Source of the DNA: Candidatus Paraburkholderia kirkii
GTDB lineage: Bacteria; Pseudomonadota; Gammaproteobacteria; Burkholderiales; Burkholderiaceae
Direction of reading: 5' to 3'
Length of the DNA: 64,000 nt
Assembly (NCBI GenBank): GCA_001189345.1
Contig: LFKV01000023.1
Span: 149,899 to 213,898 of the forward strand
Of the stretch, positions 15,331 through 24,102 are shown one piece after another (within the stretch, counting starts at the first letter, position 1; each line of letters opens with the position of its first letter). The notes under the pieces are model-generated. The model worked only from the letters and a program-made list of their open reading frames with translations, had not been told where the DNA came from and searched no databases. The translations under genes and the position numbers were made by a program.

Positions 15331-16397
15331 ATGGCGTCAACCGATCTGGATCCGCCGCCCGTCGCGGTCGGCGATACCCCGGCGCAGAAAAACGCAACGC
15401 GGGAGAAGTGCCAGGCTTGAAGTCTTATGGGCTGCTCTACGGCTCCTCGCCCGTGATGCAGGAGCTGTATGCGCAGATCGAGCGCGTCGCCGCGACCGAT
15501 GCGACCGCGCTCATCATCGGCGAGTCGGGGACCGGCAAGGAGCTCGCCGCCCGCACCATCCACGATCAGAGCGCGCGCAAGGACGGGCCGTTCATCGCGG
15601 TGAACTGCGGCGCGATTCCCGACAATCTCATCGAGGCCGAGCTCTTCGGTCACGAGAAAGGCAGCTTCACGGGTGCAGTGCAGGGGCGAATCGGCTATTT
15701 CGAGCACGCGAACGGCGGCACCCTCTTTCTCGACGAAGTGACCGAGATGTCGCCGGTGCGGCAGGTCAAGCTCCTGCGGGCGCTCGAGACGGGCACGTTC
15801 TTTCGCGTCGGCGGCAACGATCTCATCAGCTCGGACATGCGCGTGATCGCGGCGACCAATCGGGATCCCGTCGCGGCCGTCAAGGAAAACGGCTTGCGCG
15901 AGGATCTGATGTATCGCCTGGCTGTGTTTCCGCTGCGCGCGCCGCCGCTGCGCGAGCGCGATTCGGACCGCGAGCTGCTCGCGCAGCATTTCCTCGCCGA
16001 GATGAACGCGCAGGAAGGCACGAGCAAGGCGTTCAGCAAGCGCGTGCTCGACGTGCTGCGCACCTATTCGTGGCCCGGCAACGTGCGCGAGCTGAAGAAC
16101 ACAGTCTATCGCGCGTTCATTCTCGCGGAGAAGACGGTGGAGATCGCGCATCCGCATCTCGCGTCGCGCGTGAAGAAGCCGGTCACGCAGGGCGACGCGA
16201 TGAACGTCTGGGTCGGCACGCCGCTCGCCGATGCGCAGAAGCAGATCATCCTCGGCACGCTCAAGCACTGCGGCGGCGACAAGCGGCGCGCGGCGAAGGC
16301 GCTCGGCGTGAGCCTCAAGACCCTGTACAACCGCCTCGGCGCCTACGAAAACGAAGACACCGAAGCAGGCGAGACCCCGCAGAACAACGAAAGCTGA
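15331..16397 (+). pseudogene. sigma-54 activator without receiver domain, frameshifted near its start
   Basis: ATG 15331 starts [20 protein letters not shown]. One extra A near 15405 shifts the frame, and the correct frame resumes at [20 protein letters not shown] and stays open to 16397. The AAA+ domain has GESGTGKE, the loop GSFTGA and GGTLFLDE; the C-terminus has a Fis-type helix-turn-helix ([18 protein letters not shown]). The short non-receiver N-terminus resembles PspF-like activators. A frame starting at 15408 could still give an almost complete AAA+ protein, so activity may remain. It is close in sequence to the activator at 11233-12636. Confidence 0.8.
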
Positions 16398-16430
16398 CGC
16401 GCCTGCCGGCCGGCTCATCCGCACGATATC

Positions 16431-16463
16431 GAAGCGAACGTGCATCGTCGCGTTCGCTTTTCC
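16431..16463 (+). terminator. rho-independent terminator
   Basis: The stem AGCGAACG / CGTTCGCT (16433-16440, 16451-16458) is followed by TTTTCC, 36 bases after the activator stop. Confidence 0.75.
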
Positions 16464-16704
16464 TTGCCCGCGATCGATGCGAACGGCGCGCGTGGCGCCG
16501 CTCGCTTGCAATTTCTTGCAATTTTCACAGCCCGGTAATTAGAAGCTTGCTTCAAAATGCGCGAAGCTGCGAGACGGCTGAGCGTCGTCGTCGCATTGCC
16601 GGACAGTCACCTGGCGGCGAAACCTCAAGCAGATTCGAGCACCTGAAAAGATTTGAGAACCCGATAGCAAGCGTCGGGAACCGGTAGACGAAGGAAAAAG
16701 CAAG

Positions 16705-17258
16705 GTGCAGATCTGGGTCCAAGGGCGTGCTCCGCGTGCCGCGACGCTCGCCGCGATCATCGCGGGCGTCGTCGCCTGCGCAAGCCTCACGGAATGCAAC
16801 TCCCTCTATGGCGAAGGCGCGACGGCTGGCGCCGGTATCGCGGGCGCGGCGGTGGCCAACAGCGTCACCAGCAACGCGGCGGTCGCGACGGGCATCGGCC
16901 TTGGCGCGGTCGCGGCGGCCAAGGCCGGCGCAGTACACGCAGCGCGTCATCCATACCAACACGCAGGACCAGATCGCCTCCGTCGCCGGGCCGCTCGCGG
17001 TCGGCGCGGTCGCTCCGTGGAAGGTCGTGCACTCGATGCCGATCGAGGACGACGAAAAAGGCCGCGTAACCGTGAGCCGCACGATCAGCAGCGGCGTGCT
17101 CGACTGCAAGGAGATCGTGTTCTCCGTCGACCGCGACGCCACCCAGGACCGCCCGGCCGACAGCGCCTTCTACGTAGCCTCCGTCTGCCGCGATGGCAAC
17201 AAGTGGAAATGGGCCGTCGGCGGAACCCGCGGTCGAGCGGTGGGGAAGCTTGCAGTAA
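16705..17258 (+). pseudogene. putative lipoprotein, two frameshifts
   Basis: GTG 16705 is the likely start, with AAGGAAAAAG upstream. The signal sequence LAAIIAGVVAC ends in a lipobox-like Cys. A Gly/Ala-rich segment (GAGIAGAAVANSVTSNAA) leads to a soluble domain (QYTQRVIHTNTQDQIASVAG, DCKEIVFSVDRDATQDR, SAFYVASVCRDGNKWKWA). Shifts lie near 16932 and 17215; corrected, it ends PAVERWGSLQ with TAA at 17256-17258, just before a strong terminator. The family resembles uncharacterised Burkholderia lipoproteins; the function is unknown. Confidence 0.65.
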
Positions 17259-17280
17259 GCTCCGGTGGCTTCACCGTGGA

Positions 17281-17316
17281 AAGCGCCGTGTCCTCTGGGG
17301 GACACGGCGCTTTTTT
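17281..17316 (+). terminator. strong rho-independent terminator
   Basis: A perfect 13-base-pair stem (AAGCGCCGTGTCC and its complement) with a six-base loop is followed by TTTTTT. It separates the lipoprotein gene from the convergent hicB gene. Confidence 0.9.
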
Positions 17317-17322
17317 ATCGGC

Positions 17323-17722
17323 TCAACCGTTCGCGATCGCCTCCAGCGCGACGCGCGAGAAACCCGCTGCGAGTCTCGTGGCGTGCTTCGACGTAACTGT
17401 CGATCTTGTGCAGGACGAAACGCGGCAGGCTGATGTTGATGCGCTCCGGCCGCGAGTCGAGCTTCGACAGGTCGACTTCGACGAATGCCCAGATGGCGCC
17501 CTCGTAGTCGGGATTGCCGATGAGATCCTCGATCGATGACGCGGATAAGGAAACGTCCTGTCCCTCCTCGATCAGCAGCTCGACATGAGCGTAGATCGCT
17601 TCTCTTGTGTTCTTGATCGCATCATCGATCGTGTCGCCCCAGGAAAATGCGCCGGGAACGTCCGGCACGATCACGCTGTAGACGCTTTCTTCATCCTTGT
17701 GAATTGCGATGGGGAACTCCAT
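17323..17722 (-). pseudogene. hicB: HicB antitoxin, frameshift at the very end
   Basis: ATG 17722 follows GGAGAG. The protein has the HicB RNase-H-like fold (FPIAIHKDEESVYSVIVPDVPG, TIDDAIKNTREAIYAHVELL) and a C-terminal ribbon-helix-helix DNA-binding part (ERINISLPRFVLHKIDSYVEARHE). In the last 15 codons one extra base changes the end; corrected, it reads RVALEAIANG with TGA at 17323-17325, otherwise it runs to 17315. The DNA-binding core is intact, so HicB could still be functional. It follows hicA after 13 bases. Confidence 0.82.
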
Positions 17723-17735
17723 TTCCTACTCTCCG

Positions 17736-17937
17736 TTACGAGTACAGCCGGTTGAGCATTCCAGCGCCTTTCAGGATGGCTCTGACCGTTCCGATCGACA
17801 GATCCTTCTTCGGGTGCGGCACCGTCACACAGCGGCCTATGCCCGCCCCGGTGTTTGAATTGGTGATGACTGCCGGTAATGCGCACCAATTCCCAGTCAT
17901 CATCCAGAAGCATTCGTATCAAGCGCGATGAGTCCAT
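17736..17937 (-). pseudogene. hicA: HicA toxin (mRNA interferase), frameshifted
   Basis: ATG 17937 starts MDSSRLIRMLLDDDWELVRI, followed by the HicA motif GSHHQFKH with the catalytic His. One extra base near 17855 breaks the frame; in the corrected frame the family ending VTVPHPKKDLSIGTVRAILK appears and stops with TAA at 17736-17738. HicA toxins are dsRBD-like RNases of about 60 residues. The toxin therefore looks inactivated after its active site, while the antitoxin is nearly intact, an order often seen when a module decays. Confidence 0.82.
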
Positions 17938-17950
17938 CTCGTCTCCGAAT

Positions 17951-17979
17951 GCTCCGTGTGTAATCCTTACACACGGAGC
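17951..17979. promoter_or_regulatory. perfect 13-bp inverted repeat, candidate HicB operator
   Basis: GCTCCGTGTGTAA, a TCC spacer, then TTACACACGGAGC: both arms match at all 13 positions. It lies 14 bases upstream of the hicA ATG, where a HicB ribbon-helix-helix repressor would bind. There is no U-run on either side, so it is unlikely to be a terminator. Confidence 0.65.
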
Positions 17980-18056
17980 GATGATCTTCAAGACTAGAAC
18001 GTTACGGCGCGTCGCGTTCCGGCGACAGTCGGTCGAATGGCCGGCCCCAAATGAAA

Positions 18057-18090
18057 AAGCGCGGCTCCCGTTCCCGGGAAAACCGCGCTT
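18057..18090 (-). terminator. rho-independent terminator of the ABC operon
   Basis: The stem AAGCGCGG / CCGCGCTT (18057-18064, 18083-18090) is followed on the minus strand by TTTCAT. It lies 25 bases after the ATPase stop. Confidence 0.65.
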
Positions 18091-18114
18091 CGCGCCCGAT
18101 TCGGACGAAGACCG

Positions 18115-19470
18115 TCAAGCCTCCACATCCTCCAGGCTCAGCATTTCCGTCTGATCGTTATACGAGAAGATCTCACCATAGCGCCCCCAGTCGATGACCG
18201 CGTCGAGTGTCTCCTGCGCGGCCTTGTCGGAGAGGAAATCTTCCAGTTCCTGCTCGAAGCGCACCCGCGGCGCGCGATGCCCCAACCGCTCGTTGAGCAC
18301 CTTCTTGATCCGCGCGGCTAGCGGCACGTGCCACAGCAGATGCTCCGCGAACATCATCTTGCGCTCCTGCGTGCCGAACTCGGCGAATACGCGCGCCTGC
18401 GGCGTGAGGAAAATGTCGCCCTCGCGCACGTCGGCGAAACCGAGGTGCTGCAGCACTTCCGCGATCGGGAACAGTTCGTCCACCTCGAGATGCAGCGTGC
18501 GCGCGATTTCCGGCATGTCCGCGCGGCCGTGATACGGCTCGGCGGCGAGCGTTTCGATGAGACCCGCCATTAGGTTGGTCGACACTGACGGCAGCCAGCT
18601 GCCGAGCTCGAGCCCCTTCTTCTTCGCCTCGTCCATCTGGCGCGCGGTCATCTTCGCGTAGATGTCGTCGACGAGGCGCCGGAACGCCGGGTCCAGACGA
18701 TTGCGGGGATGCTTGAACGGCACCTTGATCTCCGCCATCACGCGGCCCGGATTCGACGACAGCACGAGAATGCGGTCGCACATGAAGACCGCTTCCTCGA
18801 TGTTGTGCGTGACGATCAGCACCGACTTGATTGGCAGGCGCCCTTGCGTCCACAGATCGAGCAGATCGGTGCGCAGGTTCTCCGCGGTCAGCACGTCGAG
18901 CGCGGAGAACGGTTCGTCCATGAGCAAGAGCGTCGGATCGACGACCAGCGCCCGCGCGAAGCCCACGCGCTGGCGCATGCCACCCGACAGCTCGCGCGGA
19001 TAGGCGTTCTCGAAGCCGTCGAGACCGATCAGGTCGATCGCCGCCAGCGCGCGCTCGCGCCGCTCGCGCGCGCCGACGCCCTGCGCTTCCAGACCGGCTT
19101 CCACGTTCTGCAGCACGGTCAGCCACGGAAACAGCGCGAAGGTCTGAAACACCATGGCGACACCCTTCGCGGGGCCCTGCAACGGCCCGTTCAGATAGGT
19201 GACCTCGCCCGCCGTCGGCTCGATCAGCCCGGCGATGATGCGCAACAGCGTCGACTTGCCCGAGCCCGAGCGCCCGAGCAAACCGACGATCTCCCCTTCG
19301 CGCAAGGCGAGGTCCGCATCGTCGAGCACGAGCAGTTCGCCCTGCGTCTTGTTAAAGCCGCGGCTCACGTTCTGCACGTGCAGGATTTCGGCGCCGAGAC
19401 GCGGCGGCGTGCCTTGCGGGCGCTGCAAGCCTTGCGCGGCGGACGTCTGCGTAGTTTTCAGGTTCTGCAT
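18115..19470 (-). CDS. NitT/TauT-type ABC transporter ATPase with AAA-associated C-terminus
   Basis: The 451-residue protein has a full ABC domain: Walker A LLGRSGSGKSTLLR near residue 70, signature LSGGMRQRV near 170, Walker B LLLMDEPFSALD near 190 and the switch His in VTHNIEEA. After about residue 285 a second domain follows (MAGLIETLAAEPYHGRADMP, VLQHLGFADVREGDIFLT, the AAA-associated domain). It energises uptake together with the permease encoded 12 bases upstream. The substrate is unknown; nitrate-, sulfonate- and cyanate-type systems share this ATPase class. No solute-binding protein gene is adjacent. Confidence 0.88.
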   Translation of the reverse strand: MQNLKTTQTSAAQGLQRPQGTPPRLGAEILHVQNVSRGFNKTQGELLVLDDADLALREGEIVGLLGRSGSGKSTLLRIIAGLIEPTAGEVTYLNGPLQGPAKGVAMVFQTFALFPWLTVLQNVEAGLEAQGVGARERRERALAAIDLIGLDGFENAYPRELSGGMRQRVGFARALVVDPTLLLMDEPFSALDVLTAENLRTDLLDLWTQGRLPIKSVLIVTHNIEEAVFMCDRILVLSSNPGRVMAEIKVPFKHPRNRLDPAFRRLVDDIYAKMTARQMDEAKKKGLELGSWLPSVSTNLMAGLIETLAAEPYHGRADMPEIARTLHLEVDELFPIAEVLQHLGFADVREGDIFLTPQARVFAEFGTQERKMMFAEHLLWHVPLAARIKKVLNERLGHRAPRVRFEQELEDFLSDKAAQETLDAVIDWGRYGEIFSYNDQTEMLSLEDVEA

Positions 19471-19482
19471 CGGAACTCGTCC

Positions 19483-21246
19483 TCAATCCAGCCGGAGTCT
19501 TGCTTCGGCGTAGGCGTATAGCGGGCGCCACAACAGTCGGTTGAACAGCGTGACGAACAGCGACATCACGGCGATGCCGAGAATGATTTTCGGGTAGTCG
19601 CCCGCAGCGGTCGTCTGGGCGATGTAGGCGCCGAGGCCGTGCGCGACGACCTCCGTCTTGCCCCACGACACCGCCTCAGCGACGATGCTCGCGTTCCACG
19701 CGCCGCCCGAAGCGGTGATCGCCCCGGTGATGTAGTAAGGGAAAATGCCCGGCAGCATGCACTTCTTCCACCACTGCCAGCCGCGAATCTGGAAGTTGGT
19801 CGCGGCCTCGCGGTAATCGTTGGGATAGGACGACGCCCCCGCGATCACATTGAAGAGGATATACCACTGCGTGCCGAGCACGATGAGCGGCGAGAGCCAG
19901 ATGTCCGGGTTCAGGTTCCAGCGCACGATCACCACGACGAACACTGGAAACAGCAGGTTCGCCGGAAAGGCGGCAAGAAACTGGGCGAGCGGCTGGATCT
20001 TCTCGGCGAGCGCCGGACGCAGGCCGATCATCACGCCGATCGGCACCCACACCACCGACGCGATCGCGATCAGCACGACCACGCGCAGCAGCGTGATGAA
20101 GCCGAGCACGAACACATGGCCGACTTCGCCCCAGGTGACGCCCGTCGACACGAACGACACCACCTTCCACACGACGAACACAGTGATCAGCAGCACGGCC
20201 GTGCCCCAGAGGATATCGCCCGTACGCGTGGACGGCACCTTCGCGCGCAGCGGCAGCCCGACGTTCTCGAACGCGCCTTGCAGCGACGGCAGCTTGATCG
20301 GCACGCGCGCCGCCTTGGCGAGAATCCAGCCCGCCGGCACCAGCAGCCGATGGATCAGGCGCGTGCGGCGGATCAGGTCGAGCAGCCAGGAAGACGGCTC
20401 GTTCCCCGAGCTCGTGAACTCCATGCGGAACTTGTCGGCCCACGCGACGAGCGGGCGGAACATCAGCTGGTCGTAGGCGAGGATGACGACTGTCATCGCG
20501 AGGATCACCCAGCCGATCGCGCTCAGATTGCGCTCGCCGATGGCGGTGGCCAAATAGGCGCCCACGCCCGGCAGTACGATCGTGCGGTTACCCACAGTGA
20601 TCGCCTCGGACGCGACCATGAAGAACCAGCCGCCCGACATCGACATCATCATGTTCCAGATGAGGCCGGGCATCGAGAACGGCACTTCGAGCTTCCAGAA
20701 GCGCTGCCAGTTGGTGAGGTGAAAACCGCGCGAGACTTCGTCCAGATCGCGCGGCACCGTGCGCAGCGACTGGTAGAAGCTGAAGGTCATGTTCCACGCC
20801 TGGCTCGTGAAGATCGCGAAGATCGCGGCGCACTCCGCGCCGATCACGCGCCCGGGGAACAGCGCGAGAAAGAAGGTGACCGTAAACGAGATGTAGCCGA
20901 GCACCGGCACCGACTGGAGGATGTCAAGGATCGGCACGAGCACGATCGACGCGCGCCGGCTCTTCGCCGCGAGCGTGCCGTAGATCAGCGTGAAGATCAG
21001 CGACGCGACCATCGCCAGCAGCATGCGCAAGGTCGTGCGCAACGCGTACTCGGGGAGATTCGCGGGGTCGAGCGAGATCGCCTGGCTCTGCAGCGTCGAG
21101 ATCGGCGCCAGCGTCTCGTGAAAACCGACGGCGGCGAGCGCGATCATGCAGATGATCATCGGGAACGCGACGAAATCCCAGCGGTTGGGCAGGAGCCGCC
21201 AGGCCGACGCATTCGCCGTGCGATTCAGATTGAAGCCAAATTCCAT
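19483..21246 (-). CDS. fused double ABC permease, NitT/TauT type
   Basis: The 587-residue protein contains two permease units of about six helices each. Each has an EAA-type loop (PRDLDEVSRGFHLTNWQRFW near 195-215 and YPNDYREAATNFQIRGWQWW near 500). I chose ATG 21246 because GGGGAGGG precedes it and the family begins at MEFGFNLN. Fusion of the two halves is known in Burkholderia; the ATPase follows directly. The gene is intact. Substrate and binding protein are unknown. Confidence 0.88.
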   Translation of the reverse strand: MEFGFNLNRTANASAWRLLPNRWDFVAFPMIICMIALAAVGFHETLAPISTLQSQAISLDPANLPEYALRTTLRMLLAMVASLIFTLIYGTLAAKSRRASIVLVPILDILQSVPVLGYISFTVTFFLALFPGRVIGAECAAIFAIFTSQAWNMTFSFYQSLRTVPRDLDEVSRGFHLTNWQRFWKLEVPFSMPGLIWNMMMSMSGGWFFMVASEAITVGNRTIVLPGVGAYLATAIGERNLSAIGWVILAMTVVILAYDQLMFRPLVAWADKFRMEFTSSGNEPSSWLLDLIRRTRLIHRLLVPAGWILAKAARVPIKLPSLQGAFENVGLPLRAKVPSTRTGDILWGTAVLLITVFVVWKVVSFVSTGVTWGEVGHVFVLGFITLLRVVVLIAIASVVWVPIGVMIGLRPALAEKIQPLAQFLAAFPANLLFPVFVVVIVRWNLNPDIWLSPLIVLGTQWYILFNVIAGASSYPNDYREAATNFQIRGWQWWKKCMLPGIFPYYITGAITASGGAWNASIVAEAVSWGKTEVVAHGLGAYIAQTTAAGDYPKIILGIAVMSLFVTLFNRLLWRPLYAYAEARLRLD

Positions 21247-21980
21247 GCAAGGCCCTCCCCGTAAGGCTTTATTCCGACCGCGCGAGCGCGGGATATTGCT
21301 TGAGACGGCAAACGACCGTCCGGCGGGCAAGCAGCCTCTGCCCGGAACAGCCACATGCCTAACGCACGCGGCCATCAAAACGACGACACGATCAGCACGA
21401 AAACGGCGCCAGGCAGTCGCCGCATCGAACATCGAAGGTTGTCCGTGCTGAACCGAGCGACACTACACCAACCGCCGTGACAGGCACAACCTCAAGGCGC
21501 TCGCGCGCGCCATTCGTGCGACGTTTCTGTTGCTCTTCGGCACGGCAAAGGCAAAATGAAGGGGCGGCCTGCGTCGAGTGTGATCGACGCCCGCGCGCTT
21601 TCGCACCCTTTCAGTTCGGTTTCAGCGAGGCCGGGCCACGCGGTGAGGCGAGCAGCGCGGTCGGCGTCGTGCGTCGCTTATGTTGGATGCACGTCGTCCG
21701 GCGCAACAAGGCGCTTGATGGGCGGCAAAAAACATCGTCCAATCTTGGCTTATCATGAACAATAAAACGAGCGCCGATGCGATGCGTGACGCCAGATCCG
21801 AGCCGGAAGACCGCCTGTGCCCCGTCCGCCGCCCCGGCGCGCGAGTGAGCCACGCGGCAGCAGACATCATGCGCTGCAAGCCGCGCGCCTGCCTTGCAGG
21901 GTTCGGCCAACCGGGTTCGCACGAGCGGCGCGGCGCGCGCCGCTCGTGTGCGGCGTAACTTTCAATCCGGCCCGAGATCG
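21247..21980. other. 734-base gap without a supported gene
   Basis: Short open frames occur, but none has a ribosome site with a protein-like composition. The gap ends with a strong hairpin (CACGAGCGGCG / CGCCGCTCGTG, 21920-21930 and 21938-21948) without a U-run. It may be a decayed intergenic or gene region; the right part may hold the promoter of the diguanylate cyclase gene. Confidence 0.4.
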
Positions 21981-23673
21981 ATGAACAAGCCCATCCTGCA
22001 CCGTGTGATCGCGACGCTCGGCCTCGCGGTGCTGGCGTTCACGTGCTGGATTGCCGCCGGCTGGCTGTCGGACCGAATGGTACAACGGTACAATAGGAGA
22101 TGACGGCGACGGTGCGCACCGAGCGCCAGATGGCGGCGTCGATCGTCGACAACATGGCGCAGATCATCGCGAGCGATCTGGCGATGTCGCGCGCCATTCC
22201 CGCCACGCTCGCGCAGATGGACCTCATGCAGCGCGCCCTGGCGAAATCGCGGAATTATGCCTCGAAGCCGGGCGCGACGGAACTCGAAATGGGGTTCGCG
22301 CCCCGCGCTCGAAAAGGTGAATCGCTTCCTGCACGAGGCCCAGGGCTTCTCGGGCCTCGACTCGATCTGGCTCGTCAACGACAAGGGCTACTGCATTGCG
22401 TCGAGCAACACCAATGACGAGAGCAGCTTCATCGGCTACGACATGAGCGGGCGCGCCTACGTCTCGCGCGCGCTGTTCGGCGGCTTCGTCGAGATGTACG
22501 GCGTGGGACGGGTCTCCGGCAAGCCGGGCATCTTCATCGCGGCGCCCGCCTACGAGGACGGCTTTCGGCTTTCTCGTCGGCGCGGTGATCGCCAAGATGA
22601 GCATCGACCGGCTGCGGCACTGGGTGTCGCGCGCCGGCACCTTCGTGACCGACGAGAATGGCGTTGTCGTGATGGCGCACGACGGCCGGCTCGAATATCA
22701 GGCGATGCCCGATGCGCCCGTCGCGCGCATGACGGAGCGCGAGCGCGTCGAGCATTACCGGCGCGAGTCGTTTCCGGAACTGCGCATATCGCACATCGGC
22801 GAGCAGATGCGCGCCTCCGAGCACTGGCTCGCGCCCGCGCTGGCGCAGACCTTCTATGCCGCCAACGGCAGCGGCGTGCCCTCACTCTACGACGAGCGCA
22901 CCGGCCTGAACTCGGGCCTTTCGGCGCATATCGTCCATCCGCTCACGAGCTGGCCGGAAATCAGCCGCAACCATAGCCGCCGCGACCGCTTCCTCGTGTT
23001 CCTGACGATGCTGGGCGTCGTGACGCTCGCCATCGTGATCGCGACGTCGTACTCGCGCGAGCGGCGCCTGCACCGCGCGACGCGCGATCTCGCCGAGCAA
23101 TTGCAATCGGCCAATACGCTGCTTTCGGCGGAGGCACGCCACGACGCGCTGACGGGCGCCCTGTCGCGGCGCTACTTCCTCGACACGCTGCGTCACGAAG
23201 TGGAGCTCGCGCGTTCGGTCGGCATGCCGCTTTCGGTCGCGATCGCGGATCTCGATCACTTCAAGCAGATCAATGACCGCTTCGGCCATGCATCCGGCGA
23301 CCGGGCGCTGGAGCATTTCGTCGAGGTGTGCCGCGCGCAGCTTCGTCCGAGCGATGCGATCGGCCGGCTCGGCGGCGAGGAGTTCGGCATTCTCCTGCCG
23401 CAAACCGCGCTCGCCGATGCGCAAGCCATGCTGGAGCGGCTGCGCAAGCGCTTTCATCACGAGCACTGCGCGCATCTGCCCGAGGACGCGGCGCTGTCGG
23501 TCAGCATCGGCATCACCGAACTCGCGTCCGACGACGCGCCCGAATGGATCCTCTCCCGCGCCGATCTGGCGCTCTACGAGGCGAAATCGCGCGGGCGAGA
23601 CCGCAGCGAGGTGCGCCCCGCCGATCCGGCGTCGCCCGCGCGGCATCCGGAAAACTCGCTCGCAGGCAGGTAA
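21981..23673 (+). pseudogene. membrane diguanylate cyclase, several frameshifts
   Basis: ATG 21981 opens a first membrane helix (VIATLGLAVLAFTCWIAAGW). A periplasmic sensor domain follows (VRTERQMAASIVDNMAQIIA, LDSIWLVNDKGYCIASSNTN), then a second helix (FLVFLTMLGVVTLAIVI) and a GGDEF domain. The active motif is GGEEF in GRLGGEEFGI, and the inhibitory site RPSD lies five residues before it. Frame breaks lie near 22097, 22305 and 22563, all in the sensor part. The cyclase domain alone is open from about 22585 to 23673. It would make cyclic di-GMP; in its present form the sensor is lost. Confidence 0.85.
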
Positions 23674-23808
23674 GGCCGGCGGCGGCCCTCGCCCTTCCTC
23701 ATTGCGCCCCGTCACTGCACGGTCATGCGCATGTCGCGACGCATGCGCATCCCGCAGGTATCATCGATGTTCGACATCGAATGCCGCTGGCCTCAATCGG
23801 AGGATTGC

Positions 23809-24072
23809 ATGAAGGGAAATCTGGTCATCGTGTGCCGCGATCAGGACGCTGAAACGTTCGACCACCTGCTCGCCGAGTATGGTTCGTTCCAGACGCGGCT
23901 CTCGTCGACGGCGTGGTTCCTGAAGATCGACCTCGCACCCGAGGTGATCCAGGACGAGATCCTCTCGCGTCTCGGGAAGTACACGACGCATTACATCTTC
24001 GAGGCGTCGACGGTGACGTATAACACGGTGGACAGCGAAGCGGCGTCGGCGCTCGAAACGCTGTTCGACTGA
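23809..24072 (+). CDS. small conserved alpha/beta protein of unknown function
   Basis: An 87-residue protein starting at ATG 23809 behind GGAGGA. The pattern is MKGNLVIVCRDQDAETFDHL, then STAWFLKIDLAPEVIQDEIL, then THYIFEASTVTY. Alternating strands and helices and the S-T-x-W-x-L/I-K strand remind me of small ferredoxin-like (SinR/Cas2-like fold) proteins, but there is no CRISPR array or cas gene here and the likeness is only by eye. The frame is intact between two broken genes, and codon use looks native. Confidence 0.6.
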   Translation: MKGNLVIVCRDQDAETFDHLLAEYGSFQTRLSSTAWFLKIDLAPEVIQDEILSRLGKYTTHYIFEASTVTYNTVDSEAASALETLFD

Positions 24073-24102
24073 GCGCCGGCGCGCGCGGCAAAAAGCGCGC
24101 CG

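Noticed and set aside
21920..21948. Strong hairpin as terminator
   Set aside because: No U-run on either strand and no gene end close by; recorded only within the gap entry.
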